Notes under the pieces: generated by a model
The model's database searches: none
What the model saw: the letters and a program-made list of their open reading frames with translations, nothing else
What the model was told of the DNA's origin: nothing
Shown here: positions 15,608 to 24,647 of the stretch, in pieces
Layout of the letters: each line of letters begins with the position of its first letter
Numbering within the stretch: position 1 is the stretch's first letter
Origin: Micromonospora musae
Lineage (GTDB): Bacteria > Actinomycetota > Actinomycetes > Mycobacteriales > Micromonosporaceae
Assembly: GCF_003626635.1 (NCBI RefSeq)
Contig: NZ_RAZT01000008.1
Span: 62,001-126,000 of the forward strand
Direction: 5' to 3'
DNA length: 64,000 bases
Made by a program: the position numbers and the translations under genes

Positions 15608-17407
15608 ATGCAACGACGAACCCGGTCCCTGGCCCTAGCAGGAATCATCGGTGCTCTCCTCGCCGGCTCGGCGGTCGCACCAGCGGCCGCAGCACCGGCG
15701 ACCGGCGCTCACGGGCGACCGGTCACCACCGACCGGACCAGCCCCATCGAGGCCCGCCGAGTCGACCGGGTGCCCACGCCTCGGCTCGACTGGTACCCCT
15801 GCTACGACTACGCCGAGTGCGCCACCGTCCGCCTCCCGTTGGACTACGACCACCCCCGGGGTGCCACCACCGAGATAGCCCTGCTCCGGGTCAAGGCCCG
15901 CGATCAGCAGAACCGCATCGGCAGCCTCTTCGTCAACCCGGGTGGGCCGGGCGGCTCCGGCACCAGCATGGCGCTCGGCGCCCCCCAGTTCCTCGGCGAC
16001 GAGCTACTGGACCGGTTCGACGTCGTCGGGGTCGATCCGCGCGGCGTGGCCAGCAGCGAGCAGGTGCGCTGCTTCGCCACCGTGGGCGACCAGACCCGCG
16101 CGTACGCGGGGCTCAACGTGGCCTTCCCGGTCACGAAGGCCGAGGAGAAGGCGTACGTCGCCTCGTCGAAGGCGGTCGGTCGGGGCTGCTCGACGACGGG
16201 CCGCCCGCTCTCCGGCGCCATGTCGACGGCCGAGGTCGCCCGGGACATGGACGTGCTGCGCCGGGCCGTCGGCGACCGCAAGCTGACCTACCTCGGCTTC
16301 AGCTACGGCAGCGTGCTCGGGCAGTACTACGCCAACATGTTCCCCGACCGGGTGCGTGCCCTCGTGGTCGACGGTGTGCTCGACCCGTACGCCTGGTTGG
16401 GCAAGGGAAAGGCCCGTGACCTGCTCCAGGAGGACCGGATGCGCAGCGCGCAGGGCGCCTCCCGAGCCCTGCGCGAGATCCTCGTGCGCTGCGACGCGGC
16501 CGGCGCGGAGTCCTGCCCGATCGCCGGCGGGGCGGCCGGCAAGTACGAGCTGGTGGCGCAGCGGCTGCGTGCGAAGCCGCTGGTGATCGAGGATCCGGAC
16601 CTCGGCCCGTTCACGGTCGGCTACGCCGACTTCGTCGCCGCCACGATGAGTGCGCTCTACGACCCGTACGGCTACCTGCAGGTGGCCGGTCTCACCGCCG
16701 AGCTGCTGGTTCTCACCGAACCGGCCGCCACCGCCCCGGCCCGGGACCGGGCCCGCGCGGCCGTGACCCGGCTCGCCGCCGAGGCGCGCCAGCAGGCCCG
16801 CCGGTACGACTTCCCGTACGAGAACGGCCTGGAGACCTTCCTCGGGGTGGACTGCACCGATGCCAACCACCCGAAGGACGCGGCCTCCTGGCCGGCTCGG
16901 GCGGCGAAGGCCGACCGGCGGGACCCGTACTTCGGTCGGGTCTGGGCCTGGATCAGCTCGCCCTGCGCCCGCGACACCTGGACGGTGCGGGACGAGGACG
17001 CCTACACCGGCCCGTTCGATCGGCGTACCAGCGCGCCGGTGCTGGTGGTCGGCAACTACTGGGACCCGGCGACCAACTACCGGGGCGCGGTCAGCTCGGC
17101 GGCGCTGCTGCCGAACAGCCGGTTGCTGAGCAGCGACAGTTGGGGGCACACGGCGTACGGCACGTCGGCGTGCGCGACCGGCGCGATCGACGAGTACCTG
17201 ATCGACGGCACGTTGCCGGCGAGGGGCACGCTCTGTGTCGGCGACGCGCAGCCCTTCGCCGAGGTGGCCGGCGGGCAGGCGTCCGACCGGGTGGCGGCGT
17301 CCAAGAGCACCCTGTCGGACCAGAGTGTGCCGCGTCGGGGTGAGCCGAAGCGGCTCCCGCCGGTCGTGGCGCCGCTGCCCGCGGTGGGCACGCTGACCGT
17401 CCGCTGA
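15608..17407 (+). CDS. Secreted tripeptidyl aminopeptidase, alpha/beta hydrolase
   Basis: A 599-residue exported peptidase of family S33 (tripeptidyl aminopeptidase/SlpD-type). A Sec signal peptide covers about 1-34, with an A-A-A-A-P cleavage region. After the N-terminal alpha/beta-hydrolase core, the nucleophile elbow G-F-S-Y-G-S places the catalytic serine at S232; the oxyanion region N-P-G-G-P-G-G-S-G is at about 111; D486 (N-Y-W-D-P) and H514 (W-G-H-T) complete the triad in the C-terminal TAP-like domain. Related Streptomyces enzymes remove N-terminal tripeptides from extracellular proteins. The ATG at 15608 has GGAAGG about 8 bases upstream. An 18-bp hairpin terminator follows the stop. 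Confidence 0.92.
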   Translation: MQRRTRSLALAGIIGALLAGSAVAPAAAAPATGAHGRPVTTDRTSPIEARRVDRVPTPRLDWYPCYDYAECATVRLPLDYDHPRGATTEIALLRVKARDQQNRIGSLFVNPGGPGGSGTSMALGAPQFLGDELLDRFDVVGVDPRGVASSEQVRCFATVGDQTRAYAGLNVAFPVTKAEEKAYVASSKAVGRGCSTTGRPLSGAMSTAEVARDMDVLRRAVGDRKLTYLGFSYGSVLGQYYANMFPDRVRALVVDGVLDPYAWLGKGKARDLLQEDRMRSAQGASRALREILVRCDAAGAESCPIAGGAAGKYELVAQRLRAKPLVIEDPDLGPFTVGYADFVAATMSALYDPYGYLQVAGLTAELLVLTEPAATAPARDRARAAVTRLAAEARQQARRYDFPYENGLETFLGVDCTDANHPKDAASWPARAAKADRRDPYFGRVWAWISSPCARDTWTVRDEDAYTGPFDRRTSAPVLVVGNYWDPATNYRGAVSSAALLPNSRLLSSDSWGHTAYGTSACATGAIDEYLIDGTLPARGTLCVGDAQPFAEVAGGQASDRVAASKSTLSDQSVPRRGEPKRLPPVVAPLPAVGTLTVR

Positions 17408-17411
17408 GACC

Positions 17412-17453
17412 GCCGGGGTACGGCGGGCGATCGGGCGCCCGCCGTACCCCGGC
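17412..17453. terminator. Strong terminator after the tripeptidyl aminopeptidase
   Basis: A perfect 18-bp stem (17412-17429 with 17436-17453) around the 6-base loop ATCGGG, starting five bases after the stop codon at 17407. No U-run follows. Confidence 0.85.
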
Positions 17454-17528
17454 CCGGCGACCACCGAAAATGGACGGTGGTCGCTACGCTCGGTCTCCCG
17501 CAGGCTGTCCGCGTCAGCGAGGTCACCG

Positions 17529-18467
17529 ATGAACGAATCGTCCACCGGGCTCAGGTTCCGCTCGGTCGCTACCACAGTTGCCGTGGCGATGACGCTCACC
17601 CTCGCCGCCGCCGCCGGCTGCGACAGCCGACAGGAGCCGGAGCTTCCGTCGGTGCAGGAGAAGCTCCGCGAGTCGCACATCTACGGGCAGCCGAAGCTGC
17701 GGATCGGCGTGGCCAGCAACGAGCCGCTGATGGGCGAACTGCGCGACGGCGTGCACGTCGGTTTCGACGTGGAGATCGCTCGCTACATCGCCGCCTCCCT
17801 CGGCTACGAGGGCGACCAGCGGCTGGAGTTCGTCCCGGTCTCCACCGAGGACCGCATCCCCGCGCTCCAGGGCGGCACGGTCGACCTGGTGGTTTCGAGC
17901 TTCTCGATGACCGAGGACCGCAGGAAGCTGGTCAGCTTCGCCGGGCCGTACTTCGTCACCACCCAGGAGGTGATGGTGCCGGTCCGGCTCAAGGACAAGA
18001 TCCGCACCATCGAGGACCTCCGCAACCCGGCGTACAAGATCTGCACCAGCGGTGGCTCGACCACCGAGGCGGAGCTGGAGCAGCACCAGGTCCGCACCTT
18101 CGTCGTGAAGGACGTCGGTGACTGCGTCGCCGGGATCCGGGCCGGTCGCTACGACGCGGTCAGCTCCGACGAGACGATGCTGGCCGGCTTCCTGTCCCGG
18201 TACCCGACCGAGTTCGAGATCGTCGACATGCCCTTCGGCACCAGCGAGCTGATCGGCGTCGGGGTGCCGATCAGCGATCCCGCCCTCCGCGACCTGGTCG
18301 CCTTCTTCCTCGACAAGAGCTACCGGTTGGAGCGGGCCGGCCGGGCCAGCCCCTGGCAGACCGCCTACAACCGGACGCTCGGCCCGTGGCTGCGGGCGGA
18401 GAAACCACAGCCTCAGCCACTGGAGGTGCCGGAGCTCGTCGACTTCGACGACAAGGCCCCCCGGTGA
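17529..18467 (+). CDS. Glutamate-binding-like lipoprotein (family 3 solute-binding protein)
   Basis: A 312-residue lipoprotein. The lipobox ends at C31 (A-A-A-A-G-C) after a hydrophobic signal. The mature part is a periplasmic-binding-protein type 2 fold like GluB/FliY: L-R-I-G-V-A near 60, G-F-D-V-E-I-A-R-Y-I-A, G-G-T-V-D-L-V-V-S-S-F-S-M-T-E-D-R and F-A-G-P-Y-F. These are amino-acid ligand-binding motifs. No ABC permease or ATPase gene is nearby; instead the stop overlaps (GTGA) the start of a polytopic membrane protein. A sensing or accessory role rather than classic uptake is therefore possible. The ATG has GAGGT upstream and a TACGCT box at 17485-17490. Confidence 0.85.
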   Translation: MNESSTGLRFRSVATTVAVAMTLTLAAAAGCDSRQEPELPSVQEKLRESHIYGQPKLRIGVASNEPLMGELRDGVHVGFDVEIARYIAASLGYEGDQRLEFVPVSTEDRIPALQGGTVDLVVSSFSMTEDRRKLVSFAGPYFVTTQEVMVPVRLKDKIRTIEDLRNPAYKICTSGGSTTEAELEQHQVRTFVVKDVGDCVAGIRAGRYDAVSSDETMLAGFLSRYPTEFEIVDMPFGTSELIGVGVPISDPALRDLVAFFLDKSYRLERAGRASPWQTAYNRTLGPWLRAEKPQPQPLEVPELVDFDDKAPR

Positions 18468-19558
18468 CCATCCCCTCGTCGGCCCCGGCCCCCGCCGCCG
18501 AGTCGGTGGCCGACGGCGATGCCCGGGTCGAGGAGCCGACGGCCTGGTACGACCGCAGCTGGAACGGTGGCGACCGGCTGGACAAGGCGGAGCGGCGAGC
18601 GCAGGCCAACCAGTCGTTCTGGACGGCGCTCGTCGGCGTGCCGGCCGTCTTCTCCGTCCTCCGGCTCGGCGTCGAGGCGGGCGGTGAACTTCAGACCACG
18701 TTGCTGCTGGTCGCGAACGTCGGGCCGGTCAACCTGCTCGCCGGCTTCCTCACCACGGCCGCCCGGCTGCTCGCCACGGCGCTGGTCGCCGTCTTCGCCC
18801 TCGGCGCGGTCTTCGGCGCGAGCGTGGACCGGCTACCGCCCGGCACCCGGCGTCGTCCGCTCTTCGCCCGCTGGGCCGAGATCACCCCGGCCTGGCTGGT
18901 GCTGGCGAGCTTCCTGCTCGCCCTGGTCACCTGGCCGCTGCTCTATCTGCCGCTGCTCATCCCGGCGTTCGTGGCCGCCTTTCAGCTGCGCCCCGAACAG
19001 CTGCACGAGCGGATCGCGCCCCGGGTGCTGCTGATCGCGGCCCTGCTCGTCGGGTACGCCTGGCTGCTGCTGCCCACCCTGCTGGACGCCGCCCGGCAGG
19101 GCAAGCCGCTGGTGGTGGCGCTGCTCGCTCTGCCGCCGCTGCTGGCCCTCGGCATCTCCGGGCCGCTGCCGCGCGTCGTGATCGGGCCGCTCGCCTCGCT
19201 CACCGAGGTCGCCGTGCTGGTCGTGCTGGTCTGGGCGTCGCTGCCGGTGATCAGCACCCCGGTGCTCCCGCTGACCGTCACCACCGTCGGGCCGGTGAAC
19301 GGGCCGACCGAGGACGTACGGGGGCACGTGGTGACCACCGACGACGTGAACATGGTTCTCCTGCAGGAGCAGGGCGGCGTGCGGTACGTGCCGGTCGACC
19401 AGGTACGCGCGCAGGTGCTCTGCCCCAGCGAGGAGGAGCTGCCCCGGCACCAGCTGCGAATCCACGACTTCCATGTGGAGGATTCGCTGATGGAGGGGCT
19501 GGGTCGCCGGGTACGCCCGGTGCACCGCATCGACGCCGCCTGCCGCGCCGTCGGCTGA
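18464..19558 (+). CDS. Polytopic membrane protein coupled to a solute-binding lipoprotein
   Basis: A 364-residue protein starting at GTG 18464, which overlaps the lipoprotein stop. Residues 1-55 are cytoplasmic and charged; six to eight membrane helices follow between about 60 and 275; the last 90 residues are soluble (H-V-V-T-T-D-D-V-N-M-V-L-L-Q-E-Q and R-Y-V-P-V-D-Q-V). I do not recognise the family and see no transporter signature. Tight coupling to the binding protein suggests they work together. Confidence 0.78.
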   Translation: MTIPSSAPAPAAESVADGDARVEEPTAWYDRSWNGGDRLDKAERRAQANQSFWTALVGVPAVFSVLRLGVEAGGELQTTLLLVANVGPVNLLAGFLTTAARLLATALVAVFALGAVFGASVDRLPPGTRRRPLFARWAEITPAWLVLASFLLALVTWPLLYLPLLIPAFVAAFQLRPEQLHERIAPRVLLIAALLVGYAWLLLPTLLDAARQGKPLVVALLALPPLLALGISGPLPRVVIGPLASLTEVAVLVVLVWASLPVISTPVLPLTVTTVGPVNGPTEDVRGHVVTTDDVNMVLLQEQGGVRYVPVDQVRAQVLCPSEEELPRHQLRIHDFHVEDSLMEGLGRRVRPVHRIDAACRAVG

Positions 19559-19579
19559 CCCCACGAGGGTGTTTGAGGA

Positions 19580-19598
19580 GGCTCGCCCGTAGCGAGCC
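19580..19598. terminator. Hairpin between convergent genes
   Basis: GGCTCGC (19580-19586) pairs with GCGAGCC (19592-19598) around a 5-base loop. It lies between the membrane-protein stop (19558) and the leftward operon end (19624) and can serve both. Confidence 0.6.
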
Positions 19599-19623
19599 GA
19601 GTGCCAGGCGGCGTTCGGCCCTC

Positions 19624-20787
19624 TTAGTACGACTTCTCCTGGCCGAGGACGTGCTGGGCCACGTAGTTCAGGATCATCTCCCGGCTCACCGGGGCGATCC
19701 GTCCGGCCCGGACAGCGCCGAGCAGCGTCGCGACGCCGTACTCGGTGGTCATGCCGGCCCCACCGTGGACCTGTACCGCGGTGTCCACGGCGAGCGCGGC
19801 GGCCTCGCCGGTCGCGTACTTCGCCATGTTGGCGGACACTCCGGCCTCCAGGTCCCGCCCGGCGTCGTAGAGGGTGGCCGCCTTGTAAATCATGAGCCGG
19901 GCCAGCTCCACCTGCACGGCGGCGTGCGCCAGCGGATGGGACACGCCCTGGTGCGAGCCGATGCTCCGCCCGCCCCAGACCTTCCGCGTCGCGGTGTACG
20001 TCGACGCCCGCTCGATCGCGTACCGGCCGGTGCCGGCGCCCATCGCGGCCACCGTGATCCGCTCCGGGTTGAGCCCGGCGAAGAGCGCCGGCAGGCCGGC
20101 CTCCACCGACTCGCCGACCAGCGCGTCCGCCGGCAGTCGCACGTCGTCGAGGTAGAGCAGGAACTGGTTCTCCGGCGAGACGATCTCCATCTCCAGCTTG
20201 GAGCGGGTGAGCCCCGGCGCGTCACTCGGCACGACGAACAACGCCGGCTTCAGCCGGCCGGTCGTGGCGTCCTCGGTGCGCGCCACGACCAGCACGTACT
20301 GCGCCTCGTCGACGCCGGAGATGAAGCACTTACGCCCCGAGAGCAGCCAGTCGTCGCCGTCGCGCCGGGCCACCGTGCCGAGCCGGTGGAAGTTCGACCC
20401 GGCCTCCGGTTCGGTTATCGCGAAGACCACCCTCAGCGTGCCGTCGGCGAAGCCGGGCAGGAACCGCTTCCGCTGCGCCTCGGTGCCGTGCCGGTTGATC
20501 ACGGTGGCCGCGATGGCGGGGGAGACCACGAGCAGCAGCAGCGGGCAGCCCGCCGCGGCCAGCTCCTCGCAGACGATCGCCAGCTCGGTGATGCCGCCGC
20601 CCCCGCCGCCGTACTCGGTGGGGATGTTCACCCCGAGATAGCCGAGCCGTCCCGCCTCCGCCCACAGCTCGGTGGTGTGCTCGCCGGCCCTGGCCTTCGC
20701 CACGAAGTAGTCGTGCCCGTACCGCCGGCCCAGCGCTCGTACGGCGTCGCGGAGCTGCTCCTGCTCGTCGGTGAGGTCGAAGTTCAT
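19624..20787 (-). CDS. Acyl-CoA dehydrogenase, last gene of the catabolic operon
   Basis: A 387-residue FAD-dependent acyl-CoA dehydrogenase that would introduce an alpha-beta double bond into an acyl-CoA. It shows the three-domain layout: helical start, middle beta domain with F-A-I-T-E-P-E-A-G-S (flavin/substrate contacts, about 130), and C-terminal helices with Q-V-H-G-G-A-G. Its ATG overlaps the stop of the biotin carboxylase gene (ATGA), so the products are made in step. Together with a second dehydrogenase and a carboxylase in the operon it suggests breakdown of a branched or methyl-substituted acyl-CoA. Substrate specificity cannot be read from the sequence. Confidence 0.92.
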   Translation of the reverse strand: MNFDLTDEQEQLRDAVRALGRRYGHDYFVAKARAGEHTTELWAEAGRLGYLGVNIPTEYGGGGGGITELAIVCEELAAAGCPLLLLVVSPAIAATVINRHGTEAQRKRFLPGFADGTLRVVFAITEPEAGSNFHRLGTVARRDGDDWLLSGRKCFISGVDEAQYVLVVARTEDATTGRLKPALFVVPSDAPGLTRSKLEMEIVSPENQFLLYLDDVRLPADALVGESVEAGLPALFAGLNPERITVAAMGAGTGRYAIERASTYTATRKVWGGRSIGSHQGVSHPLAHAAVQVELARLMIYKAATLYDAGRDLEAGVSANMAKYATGEAAALAVDTAVQVHGGAGMTTEYGVATLLGAVRAGRIAPVSREMILNYVAQHVLGQEKSY

Positions 20788-22859
20788 CGCGCGTCCTCCA
20801 AGGGGTTGACCACGGCCAGCACGGCCCCGGTGTCGACCTGACCGCCGGTCGGCACCGGCAGCTCCACGACCGTGCCGTCGATCGGCGCGAGCACCGGATG
20901 CTCCAGCTTCATCGCCTCCAGGGTCAGCAGGAGGTCACCGGCGGCGACCCGCTGACCGGCCGCCACGTGCACCCGGGTCACCGTGCCGGGCAGCGGCGCC
21001 AGCAGCGAACCGGGCGCCAGCTCGGCGGTCGGCTCGGGAAGGCGTGGCAGCTCGGTGAGGGTGACCGACCCCTCGGGGCCGTCGACGTGCACCGCCGAGC
21101 CGACCCGGTGCACCCGGTACGCGTACCGCACACCGTCCGCGTCCAGCACGACCCGTTCGGGGGCGGCCGACACCAGCGCCACTGCCGGAATCCCACTGCC
21201 CGAGCCCGTCGCGCTGCCCGCGGCCCCCGCGTCGCTGGAGTCGATCCTCGGGCCGTCGGGCGCCGCGCGGTCGCCGCTCACACCGGTGGCCGGTCGGACC
21301 GCCCACTCGGCGAGCGCACCCGTCCGGTCCAGGCGGTAGCGCACCTCGACCTCGCCGGTCGGGCCGAGCAGCCGGGTCACCTGCGGATACGCCGGCACGT
21401 TCCGCCAGCCGGACGGGAGCCCGGCGAGCACCGGGGCGTTCGCCCGCCGGTCGGCCGCCGAGGCCAGCGCCCCGGCCAGCGCGTACAGCGGCACCCGATC
21501 GGAGGGCACCAGCGGCACGAACACCTCCGGATGCCGGTCGAGGAAGCCCGTGTCGACCTCGACGGCGGCGAACTCCGGGCTGCGCAGCACCCGGACGAGC
21601 AGGTCGCGGTTCGTGGTCACCCCGTGCAGTTCGGCGCGGGCCAGCGCGCCCGCCAGCGCCCGCGCCGCCTCGCCACGGGTCGGTGCCCAGGCGATCAGCT
21701 TGGCCAGCATCGAGTCGTAGTGGACGCCGACCGCCGAGCCGTCGACCACACCGGAGTCCAGCCGCAGCCCGACGCCGGTGAGCGCGCCGAACTCGGCGGA
21801 CACCCCTGCAACGGCGAACCGGTGCAGCACTCCCGTCGCCGGCCGGAACCCCTCGGCCGGGTCCTCCGCGCAGAGCCGCACCTCGACGGCGTACCCGCGG
21901 GTTTTCGGGTACACGGCCTCCGCTGGCAGCGGCTCACCCTCGGCCACCAGCAGTTGCAGCCGGACCAGGTCCAACCCGGTGCACAGCTCGGTGACCGGGT
22001 GCTCGACCTGGAGTCGGGTGTTCATCTCCAGGAAGTGGATCTCCCCGTCGGGCGTCAGCAGGAACTCGACAGTGCCAGCGCCCACGTAGTCGACGGCCCG
22101 CCCGGCGGCCACCGCCGCCTCGTGCAGCCGCTCCCGCACCTCCGGCGGGATCACGCCGGGCGCCTCCTCCACGATCTTCTGGTGCCGCCGCTGGATCGAG
22201 CACTCCCGGACGCCGAGCGCCGCGATCGTGCCGAAGGCGTCGCCGAAGATCTGCACCTCGACGTGGCGGCCGTGCTCGACGTACCGCTCGACGAAGACCG
22301 TGCCGTCGCCGAACGCCGCAGCGGCCTCGCGACGCGCGGAGGCGATCGCCTCGGGGAGCCCGGCCGCGTCCCGGACGACCCGCATGCCCCGGCCGCCACC
22401 ACCCGAGGCCGCCTTGACCAGCACCGGAAAGCGGCTGACCTGGTCGGGCTCGGTCCAGGTCGGCAACATCGGCACGCCGGCGTCGGCGAGCAGCGTCTTC
22501 GCCGCCACCTTGTCGCCCATCGCGGCGATCGCCTTCGCCGACGGGCCGACCCAGGTCAGCCCCGCGTCGATCACCGCGGCGGCGAACTCGGCGTTCTCCG
22601 CCAGGAACCCGTAACCGGGGTGCACGGCGTCCGCGCCGGTCCGCCGGGCCGCATCCAGGATCCGGTCGATCCCCAGGTACGTCTCGGCGGGGCTGTCGCC
22701 CGGCAGGCGGACCGCCTGATCCGCCTCGGCGACGTGCGGCGCGTCGGCGTCCGCGTCGGAGTGCACGGCCACCGTCTCGACGCCGAGCCGCCGGCAGGTG
22801 GCGAGGACCCGACGGGCGATCTCGCCCCGGTTCGCCACCAGGAGTCGGTTGATCGTCAC
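20784..22859 (-). CDS. Acyl-CoA carboxylase alpha subunit (biotin carboxylase + biotin carrier)
   Basis: A 691-residue biotin-dependent carboxylase subunit. Biotin carboxylase motifs: L-L-V-A-N-R-G-E-I-A-R-R (6-17), the ATP-grasp glycine loop K-A-A-S-G-G-G-G-R-G-M, and E-M-N-T-R-L-Q-V-E-H-P-V-T-E. The C-terminal biotinyl domain holds the target lysine K651 in E-A-M-K-L. The E-A-M-K-L-E variant and the single-chain BC-BCCP layout occur in methylcrotonyl- and geranyl-CoA carboxylases as well as AccA-type subunits. The GTG at 22859 overlaps the stop of the last of three repeat mini-ORFs, with AGGA about 8 bases upstream. Partner of the carboxyltransferase at 23046-24647. Confidence 0.93.
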   Translation of the reverse strand: MTINRLLVANRGEIARRVLATCRRLGVETVAVHSDADADAPHVAEADQAVRLPGDSPAETYLGIDRILDAARRTGADAVHPGYGFLAENAEFAAAVIDAGLTWVGPSAKAIAAMGDKVAAKTLLADAGVPMLPTWTEPDQVSRFPVLVKAASGGGGRGMRVVRDAAGLPEAIASARREAAAAFGDGTVFVERYVEHGRHVEVQIFGDAFGTIAALGVRECSIQRRHQKIVEEAPGVIPPEVRERLHEAAVAAGRAVDYVGAGTVEFLLTPDGEIHFLEMNTRLQVEHPVTELCTGLDLVRLQLLVAEGEPLPAEAVYPKTRGYAVEVRLCAEDPAEGFRPATGVLHRFAVAGVSAEFGALTGVGLRLDSGVVDGSAVGVHYDSMLAKLIAWAPTRGEAARALAGALARAELHGVTTNRDLLVRVLRSPEFAAVEVDTGFLDRHPEVFVPLVPSDRVPLYALAGALASAADRRANAPVLAGLPSGWRNVPAYPQVTRLLGPTGEVEVRYRLDRTGALAEWAVRPATGVSGDRAAPDGPRIDSSDAGAAGSATGSGSGIPAVALVSAAPERVVLDADGVRYAYRVHRVGSAVHVDGPEGSVTLTELPRLPEPTAELAPGSLLAPLPGTVTRVHVAAGQRVAAGDLLLTLEAMKLEHPVLAPIDGTVVELPVPTGGQVDTGAVLAVVNPLEDAR

Positions 22860-22871
22860 CGTCGATCCTGC

Positions 22872-23047
22872 CTTTCGTTCGCGGCTGCGGGACTCCGCTG
22901 CGCTGCCTTCCTCGCGCTCACGGGGCTGGTCTTTCGTTCGCGACTGCGGGGCTCCGCTGCGCTGCGTTCCTCGCGCTCACGGGGCTGGTCTTTCGTTCGC
23001 GACTGCGGGACTCCGCTGCGCTGCGTTCCTCGCGCTCACCGGGGCTC
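22872..23047 (-). repeat. Three tandem 59-base repeats forming a chain of coupled mini-ORFs
   Basis: Three near-identical units (22872-22930, 22931-22989, 22990-23047) fill the gap between the carboxyltransferase stop and the biotin carboxylase start. Read leftward, each carries a GTG opening a frame of 20 codons (VSARNAAQRSPAVANERPAP) that ends in TGA overlapping the next GTG: starts at 23039, 22980 and 22921, with GTGA overlaps at 22980-22977 and 22921-22918. The third frame ends in a TGA overlapping the carboxylase GTG at 22859. The first GTG is 7 bases past the carboxyltransferase stop. Ribosomes could thus pass across 186 bases by stop/start reinitiation. Confidence 0.8.
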
Positions 23048-24647
23048 ACATCCGGAAGACGCCGAAGCCGTCGGCGCCCCGCACGGGGGCGTTGTGCACG
23101 GCGGAGAGGCAGAGGCCGAGGACGGTGCGGGTGTCCCGGGGGTCGATCACCCCGTCGTCGTAGAGCCGGCCGGAGAGGAAGAGGGCACCGGACTGCGACT
23201 CGATCTGCTGCTCGACCATCATCCGCATGGCGGCGTCGGACTCCTCGTCGTACGGACGGCCCCGGGCGGCGGCGGCCTGCCGGGCCACGATCGAGAGCAC
23301 CCCGGCGAGCTGGGCCGGCCCCATTACCGCCGACTTCGCGTTCGGCCAGGTGAAGAGGAACCTCGGCTCGTACGCCCGCCCGCACATGCCGTAGTTGCCC
23401 GCCCCGTACGACGCGCCGAGGTTCACCGTCAGGTGCGGCACCGTCGAGTTCGACACCGCGTTGATCATCAGGGCGCCGTGCTTGATGATGCCGCGCTGCT
23501 CGTACTCGGTGCCGACCATGTAGCCGGTGGTGTTCTGCAGGAAGAGCAGCGGGGTGTCGGCCGCGTTGGCGAGCTGGATGAACTGCGCCGCCTTCTGCGC
23601 CTCCTCGCTGAAGAGCACACCCCGGGCGTTGGCGAGCACCCCGACCGGATAACCGTGCAGCTCGCCCCAGCCGGTGACCAGCGCGGCGCCGTACGCCGGC
23701 TTGAACTCGTCGAAGTCGCTGCCGTCCAGGATCCGGGCGAGCACCTCGCGCGGGTCGAACGGCACCTTCAGGTCGGAGCTGACGATGCCGAGCAGCTCCT
23801 CCGGGTCGTACTTCGGCGGCTGCGGCGACGGGTTGCGCGGTGCTGGGCCCTGCTTGCGACGGTTCAGCCGGCGTACGCACTGCCGGGCCAGCCGGATGCC
23901 GTCCCGCTCGTCGGCGGCGAGGAAATCCGCGAGCCCGGATGCGGTGGCGTGCATCGCCGCCCCGCCGAGGGACTCGTCGTCGGTGACCTCGCCGGTCGCC
24001 ATCTTCACCAGCGGCGGCCCGGCCAGGTAGACCTGCGACCGCTCCCGGATCATGATCACGTGGTCGGACATCCCCGGCACGTACGCGCCGCCCGCCGTCG
24101 CGTTGCCGAAGACCACGCTGACCGTGGGGATCCGCGCCGCGGAGAGCCGGGTCAGGTCGCGGAAGACCCGCCCACCCGGAATGAAGATCTCCGCCTGGGT
24201 GGGCAGGTCCGCGCCGGCCGACTCGACCAGGTTGACCATGGGGAGCCGGTTGGCGAGCGCGATCTCACCGGCCCGGCGGGTCTTGGCGAGCGACCACGGG
24301 TTCACCGCGCCACCCCGCACCGTCGGGTCGTTCGCGACGACGAGGCACTCGACCCCCTCGACCACACCGATGCCGGTCACCACGCTCGCCCCGACGGGGA
24401 AGTCGGTGCCGTACCCGGCCACCGGCGACAACTCCAGGAACGGGCTGTCCGGGTCGAGCAGCAGCTCGATCCGCTCCCGGGGAAGCAGCTTCCCCCGGGC
24501 GTGGTGCCGGGCCACGTACTTCTCGCCGCCCCCGGCCCGCGCCTGCTCCTGCGCCGCGTCCAGCTCCGCCAGCCGCTCCAGCAGCGCCGCCCGATTCTCG
24601 GCGAACCCCGGCGAGGACGGGCCGAGCGAGCTGTCCAGTACGGTCAC
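23046..24647 (-). CDS. Acyl-CoA carboxylase beta subunit (carboxyltransferase)
   Basis: A 533-residue carboxyltransferase with N- and C-terminal crotonase-like halves. It resembles methylcrotonyl-CoA carboxylase beta subunits: A-R-H-H-A-R-G-K-L-L-P-R-E-R near 50, G-A-R-oxyanion-type glycine stretches (G-N-A-T-A-G-G-A-Y-V-P-G-M), and the C-terminal P-L-L-F-L-Q-N-T-T-G-Y-M-V-G plus G-A-S-Y-G-A-G-N-Y-G-M-C-G-R-A. These place it closer to MCC/GCC than to AccD acetyl-CoA subunits; this is a family judgement, not proof of substrate. The GTG overlaps the stop of the upstream acyl-CoA dehydrogenase (GTGA, 24644-24647). The repeat array follows its stop. Confidence 0.92.
   Translation of the reverse strand: MTVLDSSLGPSSPGFAENRAALLERLAELDAAQEQARAGGGEKYVARHHARGKLLPRERIELLLDPDSPFLELSPVAGYGTDFPVGASVVTGIGVVEGVECLVVANDPTVRGGAVNPWSLAKTRRAGEIALANRLPMVNLVESAGADLPTQAEIFIPGGRVFRDLTRLSAARIPTVSVVFGNATAGGAYVPGMSDHVIMIRERSQVYLAGPPLVKMATGEVTDDESLGGAAMHATASGLADFLAADERDGIRLARQCVRRLNRRKQGPAPRNPSPQPPKYDPEELLGIVSSDLKVPFDPREVLARILDGSDFDEFKPAYGAALVTGWGELHGYPVGVLANARGVLFSEEAQKAAQFIQLANAADTPLLFLQNTTGYMVGTEYEQRGIIKHGALMINAVSNSTVPHLTVNLGASYGAGNYGMCGRAYEPRFLFTWPNAKSAVMGPAQLAGVLSIVARQAAAARGRPYDEESDAAMRMMVEQQIESQSGALFLSGRLYDDGVIDPRDTRTVLGLCLSAVHNAPVRGADGFGVFRM

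Noticed and set aside
22872..23047. CRISPR array
   Set aside because: The three 59-base units are directly contiguous with no variable spacers, and no cas gene is present.
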